A DNA stretch of 64,000 bases from Thiomicrospira sp. XS5 (GTDB lineage Bacteria; Pseudomonadota; Gammaproteobacteria; Thiomicrospirales; Thiomicrospiraceae), in the NCBI RefSeq assembly GCF_001507555.1, contig NZ_LQBO01000001.1:1674001-1738000 (forward strand), given 5' to 3'. The notes below the pieces were generated by a model. That model worked only from the letters and a program-made list of their open reading frames with translations, was not told the origin of the DNA and ran no database searches. Both the position numbers and the translations under genes were made by a program. Each line of letters opens with the position of its first letter. The first letter of the stretch is position 1. Positions 29,255 to 39,646 of this stretch are shown piece after piece.

Positions 29255-30742
29255 CTATTTAAATTTATTGAGTTTTTTACGTTCGCTGGATGACGGAATG
29301 TTCAGCGCTTCACGGTATTTGGCGATGGTTCGCCGTGCGACATTGATTTCTTTTTCTTCCAATAACGCCATGAGTTTATTATCGCTAAGCGGCTTATTGG
29401 GATCTTCGTCATCAATCAATTGTTTGATATGCGATTTGATCGCAATGGCGGATTGATCTTCACTGCCGTATTGCGATACACCGGTTGAGAAGAAGTATTT
29501 CAACTCAAAGGTGCCGCGAGGGGTTTGCATGTATTTTTGGTTCGTCGCTCGTGAAATGGTCGATTCGTGCAGTTCAAGCGATTCCGCCACATCACGCAAC
29601 ACCATCGGTTGCATGGCTTGTTCCCCTTCGTCAAAAAAGCGCGCTTGTTTTTCCACAATATACTTACCCACGCGAAGCAGGGTTTCACCGCGGCTTTGAA
29701 TACTTTTGATCAAGCCTTTCGCTTCGGTCAGTTGTTCTTTGATCTGTTTGGCTTCCTGACTGCTGGAACCCAAGTCTCCGGCCATGCTGATGTAAGCTGA
29801 GTTAATGGTGAGGCGCGGGAACGCTTCCTGGTTCAGTTCGACCATAAACCCGTCTTTGGTTCTGGAAAGCTTCAAGTCGGGGATGACGATTTCGCCTTGG
29901 GTGGAAGAATATTCACGCCCGGGTCTTGGGCTGAGCGATTGGATAACCTGAATGACTTCAGACAATTCGTCGTCATTTAACAGGTAGATTTTTTTAATGC
30001 GTTTGTAGTCGCGTACGCTGAGTAAATCAAAATTTTCTTCAATGATTTTGATGGCGGTCACGACATACGGGTTTTGATGTAAAGCTTTCAGTTGCAGCAC
30101 CAGGCATTCCGATAAATCGCGTGCGCCGACACCGGTTGGCTCAAATTGTTGGATAATATTCAGCACCGTTTCCATGTCCGACAAACCGATCAATAGATCG
30201 GGTTCTTTGGCCTGAATGTCTTCCAGAATTTCTTCCAAAGGGGCTTTTAAATAGCCTTCATCGTTAATATCATCAATGATATAAGACGCAATCAGTTCCT
30301 GGGTTTCCGTCCAGGAGTAGATGTCAGACTGCCAGTACAGCTTTTCACTTAAGGTTACTTCGGATGCGGTGTAGTTTTCCGGCGCGGTATAGTCATCGCT
30401 ATCGGATTTAACGGAGCTGGAGGCAGGGGAGACATCGGTATAGACCTCTTCCCACTCGCAATCGATTTGCAGATCATCCGATAAGGTATCAGACTCTTCG
30501 ATATCAATTTCACTTTCACTGGCATCGGCCACTTCTGCAGCTTCTTCCTCGTCGGCAAATTCTTCAGTGTCTTCCGGGCGGTCTTCATCGAGTTCCAACA
30601 TGAAATTGGTTTCGAGTGTGGTCGAGATGGTTTGCTGAACTTCCAACGCGGAATATTGCAGAATCTTGATGGATTGTTGCAATTGCGGCGTCAGCTTCAG
30701 CTGTTGACCAATATTAATTTGTAAGCCCGGCATTAATGCCAT
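29255..30742 (-). CDS. rpoN: RNA polymerase sigma-54 factor
   Basis: This 495-residue sigma factor directs enhancer-dependent transcription of -24/-12 promoters. The N-terminal Gln-rich activator-interaction region is MPGLQINIGQQLKLTPQLQQSIKILQYS. An acidic region II follows (about residues 50-115). The helix-turn-helix is near LELHESTISRATNQKYMQTPRG. The RpoN box is ARRTIAKYRE. The usual companions hpf and ptsN are not next to it; the neighbour downstream is the bicupin gene. Confidence 0.97.
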   Translation of the reverse strand: MALMPGLQINIGQQLKLTPQLQQSIKILQYSALEVQQTISTTLETNFMLELDEDRPEDTEEFADEEEAAEVADASESEIDIEESDTLSDDLQIDCEWEEVYTDVSPASSSVKSDSDDYTAPENYTASEVTLSEKLYWQSDIYSWTETQELIASYIIDDINDEGYLKAPLEEILEDIQAKEPDLLIGLSDMETVLNIIQQFEPTGVGARDLSECLVLQLKALHQNPYVVTAIKIIEENFDLLSVRDYKRIKKIYLLNDDELSEVIQVIQSLSPRPGREYSSTQGEIVIPDLKLSRTKDGFMVELNQEAFPRLTINSAYISMAGDLGSSSQEAKQIKEQLTEAKGLIKSIQSRGETLLRVGKYIVEKQARFFDEGEQAMQPMVLRDVAESLELHESTISRATNQKYMQTPRGTFELKYFFSTGVSQYGSEDQSAIAIKSHIKQLIDDEDPNKPLSDNKLMALLEEKEINVARRTIAKYREALNIPSSSERKKLNKFK

Positions 30743-30912
30743 AGAGAATCTCTCCTTGGTGCCTGAAATGATTTATGGTTGAGTATCTCAGTAATGGTTA
30801 TATAATAATCGAAAATTCGCCAAAACGGTATGATCTTGGCGTAGAGTTTTAAAAAACATGCCAATTTTTATTTTTAACTCAATAATACAAAAAAATAGAG
30901 AGGAGCGACAAG

Positions 30913-31365
30913 GTGTCAATCAAACAACAAGCGCACGAAATCGTTGATGCACTGCCAGATGATGCAGATTGGAACGAGCTGGTCAAAAGTCTGTATCGCA
31001 ATCAAAAAATCACCTTGGGAATGACCGACCTCGAGTTGGCGCAAAAAGATTTATCCGAAGCGGAAATTTCAACCATTATGGGACGCCTGGAATCGTCCAG
31101 CTCGCGCCCGGACGACATGCGGGACACCCGTTCTTACAACCCGGGAAATTCCGCCACACTCGGCATGGTTTCAGGGATTATCGCGATTTTCTTTGCTTTT
31201 GTGTTCCCACCAATCACCTGGTTGGCCGCACCGATTGCCGTAGTCGCCGGTGCCATTGGCGTAAAACATCATCAGCCTAAGGCCTGGGTGCCGATTCTGA
31301 TGGCCATTGTGTCCATGGCCCCCATGATCATGGTTTTGAGTGAACACGTCGATTACTTTAAATAG
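30913..31365 (+). CDS. Antitoxin-like N-terminal region fused to a membrane domain
   Basis: This 150-residue protein starts at GTG, 8 nt after GAGGAG. Residues 1-45 (KQQAHEIVDALPDDADWNELVKSLYRNQKITLGMTDLELAQ) resemble the helical segment common in small antitoxins of RelE/ParE-type modules. A linker follows, then two hydrophobic helices (GMVSGIIAIFFAFVFPPITWLAAPIAVVAGAIGV and VPILMAIVSMAPMIMVL). No toxin gene is adjacent. Function is unknown. It ends 34 bp before a strong terminator. Confidence 0.7.
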   Translation: MSIKQQAHEIVDALPDDADWNELVKSLYRNQKITLGMTDLELAQKDLSEAEISTIMGRLESSSSRPDDMRDTRSYNPGNSATLGMVSGIIAIFFAFVFPPITWLAAPIAVVAGAIGVKHHQPKAWVPILMAIVSMAPMIMVLSEHVDYFK

Positions 31366-31393
31366 TTTTCCGTTCAAACGAATCTCACCAAAG

Positions 31394-31418
31394 AAACGCC
31401 CAGGCCTGGGCGTTTTTT
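31394..31418. terminator. Terminator with CCAGGCCTGG core
   Basis: AAACGCCCA and TGGGCGTTT pair around GGCC, followed by TTT on the plus strand. The palindrome is at 31400-31409. It ends the gene at 30913. The following 225 bp up to arsC are very AT-rich and hold no gene. Confidence 0.88.
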
Positions 31419-31643
31419 GTTTCTGTTATTTGCAAATCAGTGCAATTTCAGCAAACAACCATCAAAATATTTCGCCACCAAAACAAAAGATAACAGATTG
31501 ATTTTAAATAAAAAAAGTAAAACCCCTTCATGTTCGTCGTTATTTTATATTCGCATAATGTATATTATGTTAAATTAAATATAACGTAAAAAAGTGCGCC
31601 GATCAGGTGCACCTCTTCTGTTGAAACTCTAAAGCTTTTTAAT

Positions 31644-32000
31644 TCAGAACAAGCTGAGAACGTTTTCCGGTGGACGTCCGATAACGGCTTTATCGCCGAT
31701 GCGAACAATCGGTCGTTGGATCAGTTTAGGATGTTGATGCAGGATTTCCAGCCAGGCCTGGCGATTTGTTGCATTGTCTTTTAAAGATAATCCCAGTGCT
31801 TTGAACTCCGCTTCGCCGGTACGAATGATTTCGGTGGGTTCGACATTCAATAAACGGCACAATTCATCTAATGTCTCAACACTGGGCGGCGTGTCCAGAT
31901 AACGGACTTCTTCGATTTCGTAACCATTTTCGTCCAGTAGCGCCGGTGTTTGGCGGCTTTTCGAACAACGTGGGTTGTGATAAATAATGGCGTGCTTCAT
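31644..32000 (-). CDS. arsC: Arsenate reductase, glutaredoxin-dependent type (ArsC family)
   Basis: This 118-residue cytoplasmic enzyme reduces arsenate to arsenite. The catalytic Cys is in YHNPRCSKSRQT near the N-terminus. C-terminal IQRPIVRIGDKAVIGRPPENV carries the conserved arginines. No arsR or arsB is near, so it may be one of the housekeeping ArsC/YffB-like forms, although the RP-IV and GRPPE motifs favour true ArsC. It is the distal gene of the dusA-xseA-xseB-arsC run. Confidence 0.88.
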   Translation of the reverse strand: MKHAIIYHNPRCSKSRQTPALLDENGYEIEEVRYLDTPPSVETLDELCRLLNVEPTEIIRTGEAEFKALGLSLKDNATNRQAWLEILHQHPKLIQRPIVRIGDKAVIGRPPENVLSLF

Positions 32001-32023
32001 TGACGTTTTCTTTGATTTATTCG

Positions 32024-32251
32024 TTATTGATCGACGGTATCCGAATCACCGTTTTCAGGCGCAATTCGTTTATTTAAAGCGGCTTCCACGGCTTCAATAC
32101 GCGACTGGCAAATTTGATAAGCGCGTGTAGCTTCATCCACCATCGGCACCAGTTCATCGATGTCGATTTCTTCGGAATTCGATAGTTTTTGTGCGATTTC
32201 TTGCAGTTTCGCGTAGTTTTTTTGATAACTTTCGTTGGTGCTGTCGGCCAT
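32024..32251 (-). CDS. xseB: Exodeoxyribonuclease VII small subunit
   Basis: This 75-residue protein is entirely helical: YQKNYAKLQEIAQKLSNSEEIDIDELVPMVDEATRAYQICQSRIEAVEAAL. It assembles with XseA into the nuclease that degrades single-stranded DNA. The start is ATG 32251, with AAGGA upstream. It follows xseA by 21 bp; having both subunits side by side is less common than the separate enteric arrangement. Confidence 0.93.
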   Translation of the reverse strand: MADSTNESYQKNYAKLQEIAQKLSNSEEIDIDELVPMVDEATRAYQICQSRIEAVEAALNKRIAPENGDSDTVDQ

Positions 32252-32272
32252 AATGGGTTCCTTTAGCAATGG

Positions 32273-33850
32273 TTATTCTTCTACAGGAATGGCTTGTATG
32301 GCGCCATCCTTAAAGGTGATTTCAATTTGCGACTGGCGTTTCGCCACCTCGGCGGACTTAATTGGTGTGCCACCCTTTTTGTCTTTAACGATCGCAAAGC
32401 CACGATTCAACTGGGTCTTTGGCCCGGAACTCAAAACAAAACGAATCCATTGTTTATTGCGGACGCGGGCTTTTTCCAAATGCTGGAACGGCGCACTGGC
32501 GACGGTGGTTTGGTATTGAGTCAGTTGATGTTTTTGAAGTTTTAATTGACTCGAAACCTGGTGTTTAAGTTCTTGATTTAATTGTAGCAAAGTGTGTTTT
32601 TGGGCTTGAGCGAGTCCCAGGCTTTGTCGCTGGATTTGATAATGCAGTGGCGTCAATAACCGTTTGAGTCGTTCGGTAATACTCAAGCTTTGCCGCTGCA
32701 CGGTTTTTTCCATGTCAGCCAAGATTTGTTTTTGTTTTTGCACATACAACTGGCTGGATTGCTCGATGGTAAGCCAATGTCGTTGCGCTTTTTGTGCGCC
32801 TTCGAAAATCGCCTGGCGGACTCCGGCGATGACTTTACTCGGCGTATCGAATCGTACTGCGGCGACTTCGTCCAGCAAGGTGTTGTCGCGCTCGTGGCCA
32901 ATGCCGGTCAAAACCGGAATCGGCGCCATCGCAATCGCTTTGGCGAGGCTATAGACATTCAAAGGCGTTAAATCCAATTTGGCGCCACCGCCGCGGATAA
33001 TGATCAGGGCATCAAACGGGTTGGCTTGATGCAGTGCGTCAAAGGCCTCAAAGGCGGTGAGCATTTCGGACTCCACCTGTTCACCTTGAAAAGCGGAGTA
33101 GAAATATTTGAATTCGCAGAGTTCGGCTTGTTGTAGCAAGTCGGCGTCGGCGCGGAAATCACCGAGTCCCGCGGCATTTGGCGGCGCGATGACCGCGACA
33201 CGGAAAAAATCCGTCGGTAAAGAAAATTGTTTATTACGTTCGTATAGCTGCTCGGCCACCAATTGCTGGCGGATTTTATTTAAATTGGCTTCCAGTTCTC
33301 CCAACGTAAAGCTCGGATCAATGTCCTGAACCACCAACGAGAAACCGAATTTTTCGTGAAAATTCACTTCCGCCAGCAACAGCACTTTTTGGCCGGGTTT
33401 CAATTCGGAACCGGTTTCTTTGGCAAAAACGTCTAAAATACGAGTGACTTGGCTTTGCCAAATCATCGCGCGGCAGGTGGCAACCGCCCCGCCGGTTTCA
33501 GCCGTTTCTGTCAGTTCCAGATACACATGCCCTCGGCGTTCATTCAGGTTGGCAATTTCCGCTTTGACCCATACGGCACCGGGGAAGGATTGACGCAAAG
33601 CCGACTGAACCTGGAACATCAACTGCCCCAGTGTGACGCCCTTTTCCTTTTCATTCGCCGGCACCGCGTCTGGCGACAAGGGTGAATCGACAATCGACAA
33701 GGTTTTCTGATTGGGCAACCAGCGTTCGAATGGGGTTAAATCTTCCGAAAGGTTGTCGGGCACATACCATTTTTTCTCCATGGGGTTCCAACGGGCCCCC
33801 AAGGATTTGGCCGCGTCTTTTTCGGCGAAAGGCACTTCCAGTAAAATCAT
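32273..33850 (-). CDS. xseA: Exodeoxyribonuclease VII large subunit with N-terminal DUF5710-like domain
   Basis: This 525-residue protein is about 70 residues longer than typical XseA. Residues 1-45 (VPFAEKDAAKSLGARWNPMEKKWYVP) match the DUF5710 pattern, a small domain otherwise seen in plasmid primases and DNA-handling proteins. The standard enzyme begins near residue 70 (VTLGQLMFQVQSALRQSFPGAVWVKAEIANL, an OB fold). The catalytic region has VIAPPNAAGLGDF, IIIRGGGAKLDL and TGIGHERDNTLLDEVA, followed by a long coiled-coil. It overlaps dusA by 4 bp. There is no sign of an internal stop between the domains. Confidence 0.93.
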   Translation of the reverse strand: MILLEVPFAEKDAAKSLGARWNPMEKKWYVPDNLSEDLTPFERWLPNQKTLSIVDSPLSPDAVPANEKEKGVTLGQLMFQVQSALRQSFPGAVWVKAEIANLNERRGHVYLELTETAETGGAVATCRAMIWQSQVTRILDVFAKETGSELKPGQKVLLLAEVNFHEKFGFSLVVQDIDPSFTLGELEANLNKIRQQLVAEQLYERNKQFSLPTDFFRVAVIAPPNAAGLGDFRADADLLQQAELCEFKYFYSAFQGEQVESEMLTAFEAFDALHQANPFDALIIIRGGGAKLDLTPLNVYSLAKAIAMAPIPVLTGIGHERDNTLLDEVAAVRFDTPSKVIAGVRQAIFEGAQKAQRHWLTIEQSSQLYVQKQKQILADMEKTVQRQSLSITERLKRLLTPLHYQIQRQSLGLAQAQKHTLLQLNQELKHQVSSQLKLQKHQLTQYQTTVASAPFQHLEKARVRNKQWIRFVLSSGPKTQLNRGFAIVKDKKGGTPIKSAEVAKRQSQIEITFKDGAIQAIPVEE

Positions 33851-34908
33851 CGGTTTTGCTCTTCCATGCGTTGGATTTCCTGGGCCACACGGTGGTAGGC
33901 TTCCTGCAACACTTCAATCCCGGCGCCCGGTTTGAAGGCATTTTCTGAAATGTAACGACGCCACATTCGCCCGCCCGGCAAGCCGGCAAACAGGCCAAGC
34001 ATATGGCGGCTCACCTGGTTCAGTTTGCCGCCGGACGACAAATGATGTTCGATATAGGGGTACATGGCTTCCAACACGGCTTCCCGATTCAATGGTTCAG
34101 ACACATCATCATAATAAAGCCGATCGACTTCCGTCAATAAATACGGTTTTTCATACACCGCACGCCCGAGCATGACGCCGTCCACCGCTGGCAAATCACC
34201 ATCGGGTTGTAGAAACGCCAACCCGTCTTGCGGCGATGCGATTCCACCATTAATGGCGATCGGAAACTCCGGGAATAACTGTTTGATGCGTCGAACCCAG
34301 TCGTATTTCAATGGGGGCACTTCGCGGTTTTCTTTAGGCGACAAACCTTGCAACCAAGCTTTACGAGCATGGATAATCATGCCGTCGGCACCGGCATCGT
34401 GCACTTGAGTGACAAAGTCCACCAGCGTTTCGAAATCTTCCTGATCGTCGATACCAATCCGAGATTTCACCGTCACCGGAATTTTCGACACGGCGGCTTT
34501 CATGGCCGCCACCCCTTCTGCCACCAAACCGGGGTGCCCCATCAAACAGGCACCAATCATATTGTTTTGAACCCGGTCGGATGGGCAGCCGACATTAAGG
34601 TTGATTTCCGAATAGCTCCATTCCTCGCCCAAAGCGGCGCATTTGGCCAAATCCTCCGGCCCGGAACCGCCCAGCTGCAACACCACCGGGATATCTTCCT
34701 CGGAATGCCCGAGAAAACGCTCCAGGTTATCACCGTAAATAATCGCACCGGTGGTGACCATTTCCGAATACAGCCAGGCCTGGCGGGTTAGCTGACGATG
34801 AAAAACACGGCAATGACGGTCGGTCCAATCCAGCATCGGCGCCACAGAGAAGTGTTGGGCACTGCAGGTCGGTTGATCGATGTTTTTTTGAAGGGAGTAG
34901 TTGAGCAA
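33847..34908 (-). CDS. dusA: tRNA-dihydrouridine(20/20a) synthase
   Basis: This 353-residue FMN enzyme reduces U20/U20a in tRNA D-loops. FSVAPMLDWTDRHCRVFHRQ and the catalytic Cys in NLNVGCPSDRVQ are present. HARKAWLQGLSPKENREVPPL is characteristic of DusA rather than DusB or DusC. It contains a CCAGGCCTGG copy at 34774, read as Gln-Ala-Trp. It heads the dusA-xseA-xseB-arsC run. Confidence 0.95.
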   Translation of the reverse strand: MLNYSLQKNIDQPTCSAQHFSVAPMLDWTDRHCRVFHRQLTRQAWLYSEMVTTGAIIYGDNLERFLGHSEEDIPVVLQLGGSGPEDLAKCAALGEEWSYSEINLNVGCPSDRVQNNMIGACLMGHPGLVAEGVAAMKAAVSKIPVTVKSRIGIDDQEDFETLVDFVTQVHDAGADGMIIHARKAWLQGLSPKENREVPPLKYDWVRRIKQLFPEFPIAINGGIASPQDGLAFLQPDGDLPAVDGVMLGRAVYEKPYLLTEVDRLYYDDVSEPLNREAVLEAMYPYIEHHLSSGGKLNQVSRHMLGLFAGLPGGRMWRRYISENAFKPGAGIEVLQEAYHRVAQEIQRMEEQNR

Positions 34909-35050
34909 AACGCTTCCTTATTGCGAATCAACAAAGAAGCGTATTATAAGTGAAAGCCGCATGAATATCAGCGGCATGGTGTTTTTTACAGGTTGACCGA
35001 CCTTTCCGTAGATTCGGCCAGGCCTGGTCAATTATTGGCCAGCGTGCGTT

Positions 35051-37213
35051 TTAGAAATCGCTCCAATCATGATCGGACACGTCTTTGGGCGCACTTGGTG
35101 CCGCCAAAGCGTTGGGTTGCGCAGCTTTTTGAACCGGTTTGGCCAACGTCGCGGAGTCGGTTTTAAAGAACGCCATTTCGCTCGACAGCGTTTGCGCCTG
35201 ATCCGACATACTCTCCGTGGCGGCGGAGGTTTCTTCCACCAAAGCGGCATTCTGCTGGGTGGCGGCATCGATGTCACTGATCGCGGTGTGCACCTGCTCA
35301 ATGCCTTTGGCCTGCTCTTCTGATGACCGGGCAATCATCTCAATCATTTCATGTACATGGTCGATGGATTCACGGATTTCCGCCAGCATGTCACCGGACT
35401 CGCCCGTCAATTGAGAGCCTTGTTGAACCAGTTCATTACTTTCATTGATCAGATTCTTGATGTCACGCGCCGCATCGGCGGATTTTTGCGCCAAGCCGCG
35501 GACTTCACCGGCGACCACCGCAAAACCACGTCCGTGATCGCCCGCGCGGGCCGCTTCCACCGCCGCATTCAGCGCCAAGAGATTGGTTTGGAACGCAATG
35601 CTGTCAATCAAAGTCACGATGTCGTTAATGCGTTGACTGGAGTTTTCAATGGAGTTCATCGCGTTGATGGTTTGTTTCATCACCTCGGCGCCACGCTCCG
35701 TTTTCTGTTGCACGCTTTCCGACAGATTCGACGCTTCAATAGCGTTTTTGGTGTTGTTCTGAACCGTGGAGTTCATCTCTTCCATGGTCGCAGAGGTTTG
35801 CTCGACGGCCGCCGCCTGTTGTTGCACGCGTTGACTTAGATCCAAAGCGCCTTTGGAAACTTCTTCCGATGCCGACAAGACAATGTGCGTCGCGCCATTG
35901 ACCTGGTTTACGATACGGTCCAGATTATTAATGGCATTATTCAGGTTCTGTTGTATATGTGCTAACTCGCCCGGATAATGGCCGGACATGTTCTCGGTCA
36001 AATCGCCATTGGCAATCAATGTCAAAATACGGCTGATTTCCTGCATCACCGTGCCCAGCGAATCGACGCTGCTGTTGATGCTTTGTTTCAGCTCGTCGAA
36101 GCTGCCGGAGGCAGACGCTTGCACTCGGTGGGAGTAATCGCCGGACGCAACAGCGTGCATCACGCGGTTGATTTGGTTGATGATATTACCGGTGTTGGAC
36201 AAAGCCCCTTCCACCTTGTTACGGAAAGCTTCGGCAACACGTTCGTCCATTTTGGCTTCCAAATGGCCGTTTTGCAGGGCATTCATAATGCTGTCGAGTT
36301 CATTCATCATAAATTCGACGCTTTCCGCAGAAGCGTTGATGCCGTTTTTCAACGCCAGCATTTCGCCAACAAAATCGCCGTCCATGCGCTTGCTGAAATC
36401 GCCGTCGGCAATCGCCGCGACCGTTGCATTGGCGCCATCGAACGTGGCTTTAGTCTGATCCAGTAACTGGTTGAAGGCCATTGACGCACGGCCGATTTCA
36501 TCTTGATGATAAATTGGAATGCGTTTGGAAAAATCGCCATTCTTGACCACATTCTGGGAAACATCCATTAGCTCGTTCATCGGCCGCAGAATGGCTCTCA
36601 AGGTTTGGTACGACAAGAGCGCCGCAATCACGAACATTAACAGCGCCACGATGATGGCCCAGGTGAAGGTCGTTTGATACGCTTCTTCATTGGCGTCATT
36701 GAGTTGCCCGGCAATTTCCAACTGTAAATCGATAAGCTGGGTGATGGCGTCCGAAATCGGGTCAATCGCCGGATACAGCTGTTCGATGCTGTAAGCTTCC
36801 ACCGACGCCATATTTTGCGATGCAATGGCGCTTTTCAAGCCTTCGATGGACTGATTGGCTTTTTCCATCAATACTTGTGCATTCTGCGCCAAAGCCGCTT
36901 CCCGTTCGGTCAAGGTGGTGGCCATGTATTTGTTCCAGGTTTCTTCAATGACTTGTTGCGCCTGCTGAATATTCCCGCTGGCTTGTTCAAACGTCAGATT
37001 TCCATTACGCAGCTTATGGTTGGTGTCCACGATATTGACTGCGTATTCATCGGCGATGATTTTCAAATCTTTCAGCGGAATAATGCGATCCAGATAGATT
37101 TGATGAAAGGATTGATTGTTTTGCTTCATTATCACCAGGCCTGCCACGATGGCGGCCATCAGAAAGCCGATGAGCAGTGAAATAATGAAAATAATGCGTT
37201 GCTTGATTGTCAT
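35051..37213 (-). CDS. Methyl-accepting chemotaxis protein with 4-helix-bundle sensor
   Basis: This 720-residue transmembrane receptor has a first helix ([21 protein letters not shown]) and a periplasmic 4HB_MCP-type domain (about residues 35-185). The second helix is [13 protein letters not shown]. Several HAMP-like repeats follow ([32 protein letters not shown]). The signalling hairpin contains [43 protein letters not shown]. The C-terminus DHDWSDF resembles the CheR/CheB-docking pentapeptide (NWETF type). GGAGGTAAT is a strong ribosome binding site. The ligand is unknown. Confidence 0.95.
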   Translation of the reverse strand: MTIKQRIIFIISLLIGFLMAAIVAGLVIMKQNNQSFHQIYLDRIIPLKDLKIIADEYAVNIVDTNHKLRNGNLTFEQASGNIQQAQQVIEETWNKYMATTLTEREAALAQNAQVLMEKANQSIEGLKSAIASQNMASVEAYSIEQLYPAIDPISDAITQLIDLQLEIAGQLNDANEEAYQTTFTWAIIVALLMFVIAALLSYQTLRAILRPMNELMDVSQNVVKNGDFSKRIPIYHQDEIGRASMAFNQLLDQTKATFDGANATVAAIADGDFSKRMDGDFVGEMLALKNGINASAESVEFMMNELDSIMNALQNGHLEAKMDERVAEAFRNKVEGALSNTGNIINQINRVMHAVASGDYSHRVQASASGSFDELKQSINSSVDSLGTVMQEISRILTLIANGDLTENMSGHYPGELAHIQQNLNNAINNLDRIVNQVNGATHIVLSASEEVSKGALDLSQRVQQQAAAVEQTSATMEEMNSTVQNNTKNAIEASNLSESVQQKTERGAEVMKQTINAMNSIENSSQRINDIVTLIDSIAFQTNLLALNAAVEAARAGDHGRGFAVVAGEVRGLAQKSADAARDIKNLINESNELVQQGSQLTGESGDMLAEIRESIDHVHEMIEMIARSSEEQAKGIEQVHTAISDIDAATQQNAALVEETSAATESMSDQAQTLSSEMAFFKTDSATLAKPVQKAAQPNALAAPSAPKDVSDHDWSDF

Positions 37214-37438
37214 TGAATAAATTACCTCCGTTGGTTACAGCCGGGTAACTATAGTGATTTGAAGTGGAAAATAAATAAAAATTTTATGAAATTTGGTTTT
37301 TCGGACCAAACAAGTGTCATAAAGCCGGAATTACTCCTTCATAAGTACAGAATTATCGGTAGTTTTCGCTTAAAATGGTGTTTCGTTCTGCTTCAGTGAA
37401 TATGTTTTTAAGTTAAGCTCAGGTTGTGTAAAGGCGTT

Positions 37439-39613
37439 ATGGATTCGATTCAGGCTCTCTATCAAAAAGTGTTCAAATCCGAAGAGTATGATGCGCTGGG
37501 TATCAAGGCCTGTGAAATGGCGTTGGAAGCTTACGACCTGCCGGAACAAAGCATCGTGCGCAGCGCCGAAGTCGCGGCTGTTCTCGCGGACCTAAAGTTG
37601 GATCGCGATACACTGATCGCCACCCTGGCCAGTGATATGACCCTGGAACCGCACTACTCCATTGCACAAATTACCGAGGTTTTCGGGCCATCCATTGCCA
37701 AGATGGTGGACGGCATTCGTCGCCTGAACCAATTTCGTGATTTTATGCCGGCCAATACCTCCAACGAGGTTCAAAACGAGCGTTTGCGCCAGATGCTGCT
37801 GGCCATGACTTCCGACATCCGCACCATGATCGTCAAGCTCGCTTACCGTGTGGTGCGTTTGCGGAATCTTAAAAATGAAGATGAAGACGTCCGTCGCCAA
37901 ATCGCTTCGGAAACGCAGCTGATTTTCGCGCCGCTGGCAAACCGTTTGGGGATAGCCCAATTGAAATGGGAATTGGAAGATCTGTCCTTCCGTTTTCTGG
38001 AACCGGGAATCTACAAGGAAGTCGCCCGTCAACTGGACGCCAAGCGTTTAGGCCGCGAAGCCTATATCAACAGCATCATGCAAGAGCTGCAAGAGATGCT
38101 CAAAAACTCGGGCATCGAATACCACATTTCCGGTCGCCCGAAGCACATCTACAGCATCTGGCGCAAAATGACCCGCAAAAACCTGCCGATTGACGCGCTG
38201 TATGACCTGCGCGCAGTGCGCATCTACGTGGATTCCGTGCGGGAATGTTATGAAGTGTTGGGCATGATTCACAGCCGCTGGGCCTACATCAAAGACGAGT
38301 TCGACGATTACATCGCCAGCCCCAAGGAAAACGGCTATCAATCAATTCACACCGTTATCATCGGTGCGGAAAACAAAACCGTCGAAATCCAGATCCGTAC
38401 CCACGAAATGCACCGTCATGCCGAATTCGGGATTGCTGCCCACTGGCGTTACAAGGAAGGCGGAAAACCGATTGATCCAAGCCTGGAGCAAAGCATTAAC
38501 CTTGTGCGCCAAATGCTTGAATACAATGACAATCCGGATTTACTGAACGAAATCAGCACCGAGCTGCTGAGCGAACACATTTACGTGATGACGCCCGCCA
38601 ATGAAATCATCACCATGAACAAAGGCTGCACGCCGCTGGATTTCGCTTACCAGATTCACACCGAGCTGGGCCATCGTTGTCGTGGCGCCAAAATCAACGG
38701 CAAAATCATGCCATTGACCTATCAGTTGAAAACCGGCGATTCGGTGGAAATCCTCACGGTCAAAGAAGGCACGCCGAACCGTAACTGGCTGAACCCGAAC
38801 TTGAACTACTTGGGCAGCAGCCGCTCGCGTACCAAGGTGCGCCACTGGTTTAACCAGCAGAATAAAGACGCGAATATCGAGGCCGGTGAAGGCCTGTTCC
38901 ATAAAGAAGTCCGTCGCCTGCAAGCCGACGACATCAGTGCTGAAATGCTGCTGGAACGTTTCAAGCTGGAAACCGTCGATGAATTGTACGAAGGCATCGG
39001 TAAGGGCCAAATCAATGAACGCCAGTTGACCAACGCCATCCAAAAACTCATCAAGCCGGAAGAAGAACACATGCGTCCGCGCTCCCGTGACTTGTTGGAA
39101 CACGATGTGCCGCTGGAACCGGGCAAAGCGTATGTGGTCGGTGTGCCGCAGCTGAAAACGTCTTTGGCGCCCTGCTGTCACCCGGACGAATCCGACCAGA
39201 TTATCGGTTACGTCACCCGTGGCCGCGGCGTCACGGTGCACAAAAAAGATTGTCCGAACATTCTCAACCTGACTTACGACGAACAAAAACGCCTGATCGA
39301 AGTGGCCTGGCACGGCGCCAAACCGGAGCCGGAAGCTTACGATGCGGTGTTGCAGATTTTGGCGTTCGACCGAAAAGGCTTATTACGAGACATTATGGCG
39401 ATGTTGACCCATTGGGACATCAACCTCATCAATTCCGACACGCGTACCGATAAAGGCGACGGCAGCGTATCCATGACATTGCAAATTGAAGTGGAACCCC
39501 AAACCAATGTCGGGGAGCTGCTGGATCAGATCGAACAGATTCAAAACGTGGTGTCGACGTCCATTAACTTGAACAAAGAAAAGCATTCGTCGATTTCGCA
39601 AACACTGCATTAA
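37439..39613 (+). CDS. relA: GTP pyrophosphokinase, stringent response
   Basis: This 724-residue ribosome-associated enzyme makes (p)ppGpp in response to uncharged tRNA. The ExDD motif (DEFDDYIASPKENGYQSIHT) in the synthetase domain marks the monofunctional RelA type. The HD hydrolase region is degenerate (ATLASDMTLEP where SpoT has an HD pair). TGS (IYVMTPANEIITMNKGCTPLDFAYQIHTELGHRC), the zinc-finger-like LAPCCHP region and a C-terminal ACT domain follow. I start at ATG 37439; an in-frame TTG lies 15 bp upstream. A clear terminator follows. Confidence 0.95.
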   Translation: MDSIQALYQKVFKSEEYDALGIKACEMALEAYDLPEQSIVRSAEVAAVLADLKLDRDTLIATLASDMTLEPHYSIAQITEVFGPSIAKMVDGIRRLNQFRDFMPANTSNEVQNERLRQMLLAMTSDIRTMIVKLAYRVVRLRNLKNEDEDVRRQIASETQLIFAPLANRLGIAQLKWELEDLSFRFLEPGIYKEVARQLDAKRLGREAYINSIMQELQEMLKNSGIEYHISGRPKHIYSIWRKMTRKNLPIDALYDLRAVRIYVDSVRECYEVLGMIHSRWAYIKDEFDDYIASPKENGYQSIHTVIIGAENKTVEIQIRTHEMHRHAEFGIAAHWRYKEGGKPIDPSLEQSINLVRQMLEYNDNPDLLNEISTELLSEHIYVMTPANEIITMNKGCTPLDFAYQIHTELGHRCRGAKINGKIMPLTYQLKTGDSVEILTVKEGTPNRNWLNPNLNYLGSSRSRTKVRHWFNQQNKDANIEAGEGLFHKEVRRLQADDISAEMLLERFKLETVDELYEGIGKGQINERQLTNAIQKLIKPEEEHMRPRSRDLLEHDVPLEPGKAYVVGVPQLKTSLAPCCHPDESDQIIGYVTRGRGVTVHKKDCPNILNLTYDEQKRLIEVAWHGAKPEPEAYDAVLQILAFDRKGLLRDIMAMLTHWDINLINSDTRTDKGDGSVSMTLQIEVEPQTNVGELLDQIEQIQNVVSTSINLNKEKHSSISQTLH

Positions 39614-39646
39614 GTGTTTGAAAATAAATATAAAAATAAAATAAAC

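Noticed and set aside
38540-39313. 257-codon minus-strand frame inside relA
   Set aside because: Antisense shadow of the TGS/C-terminal part of relA.
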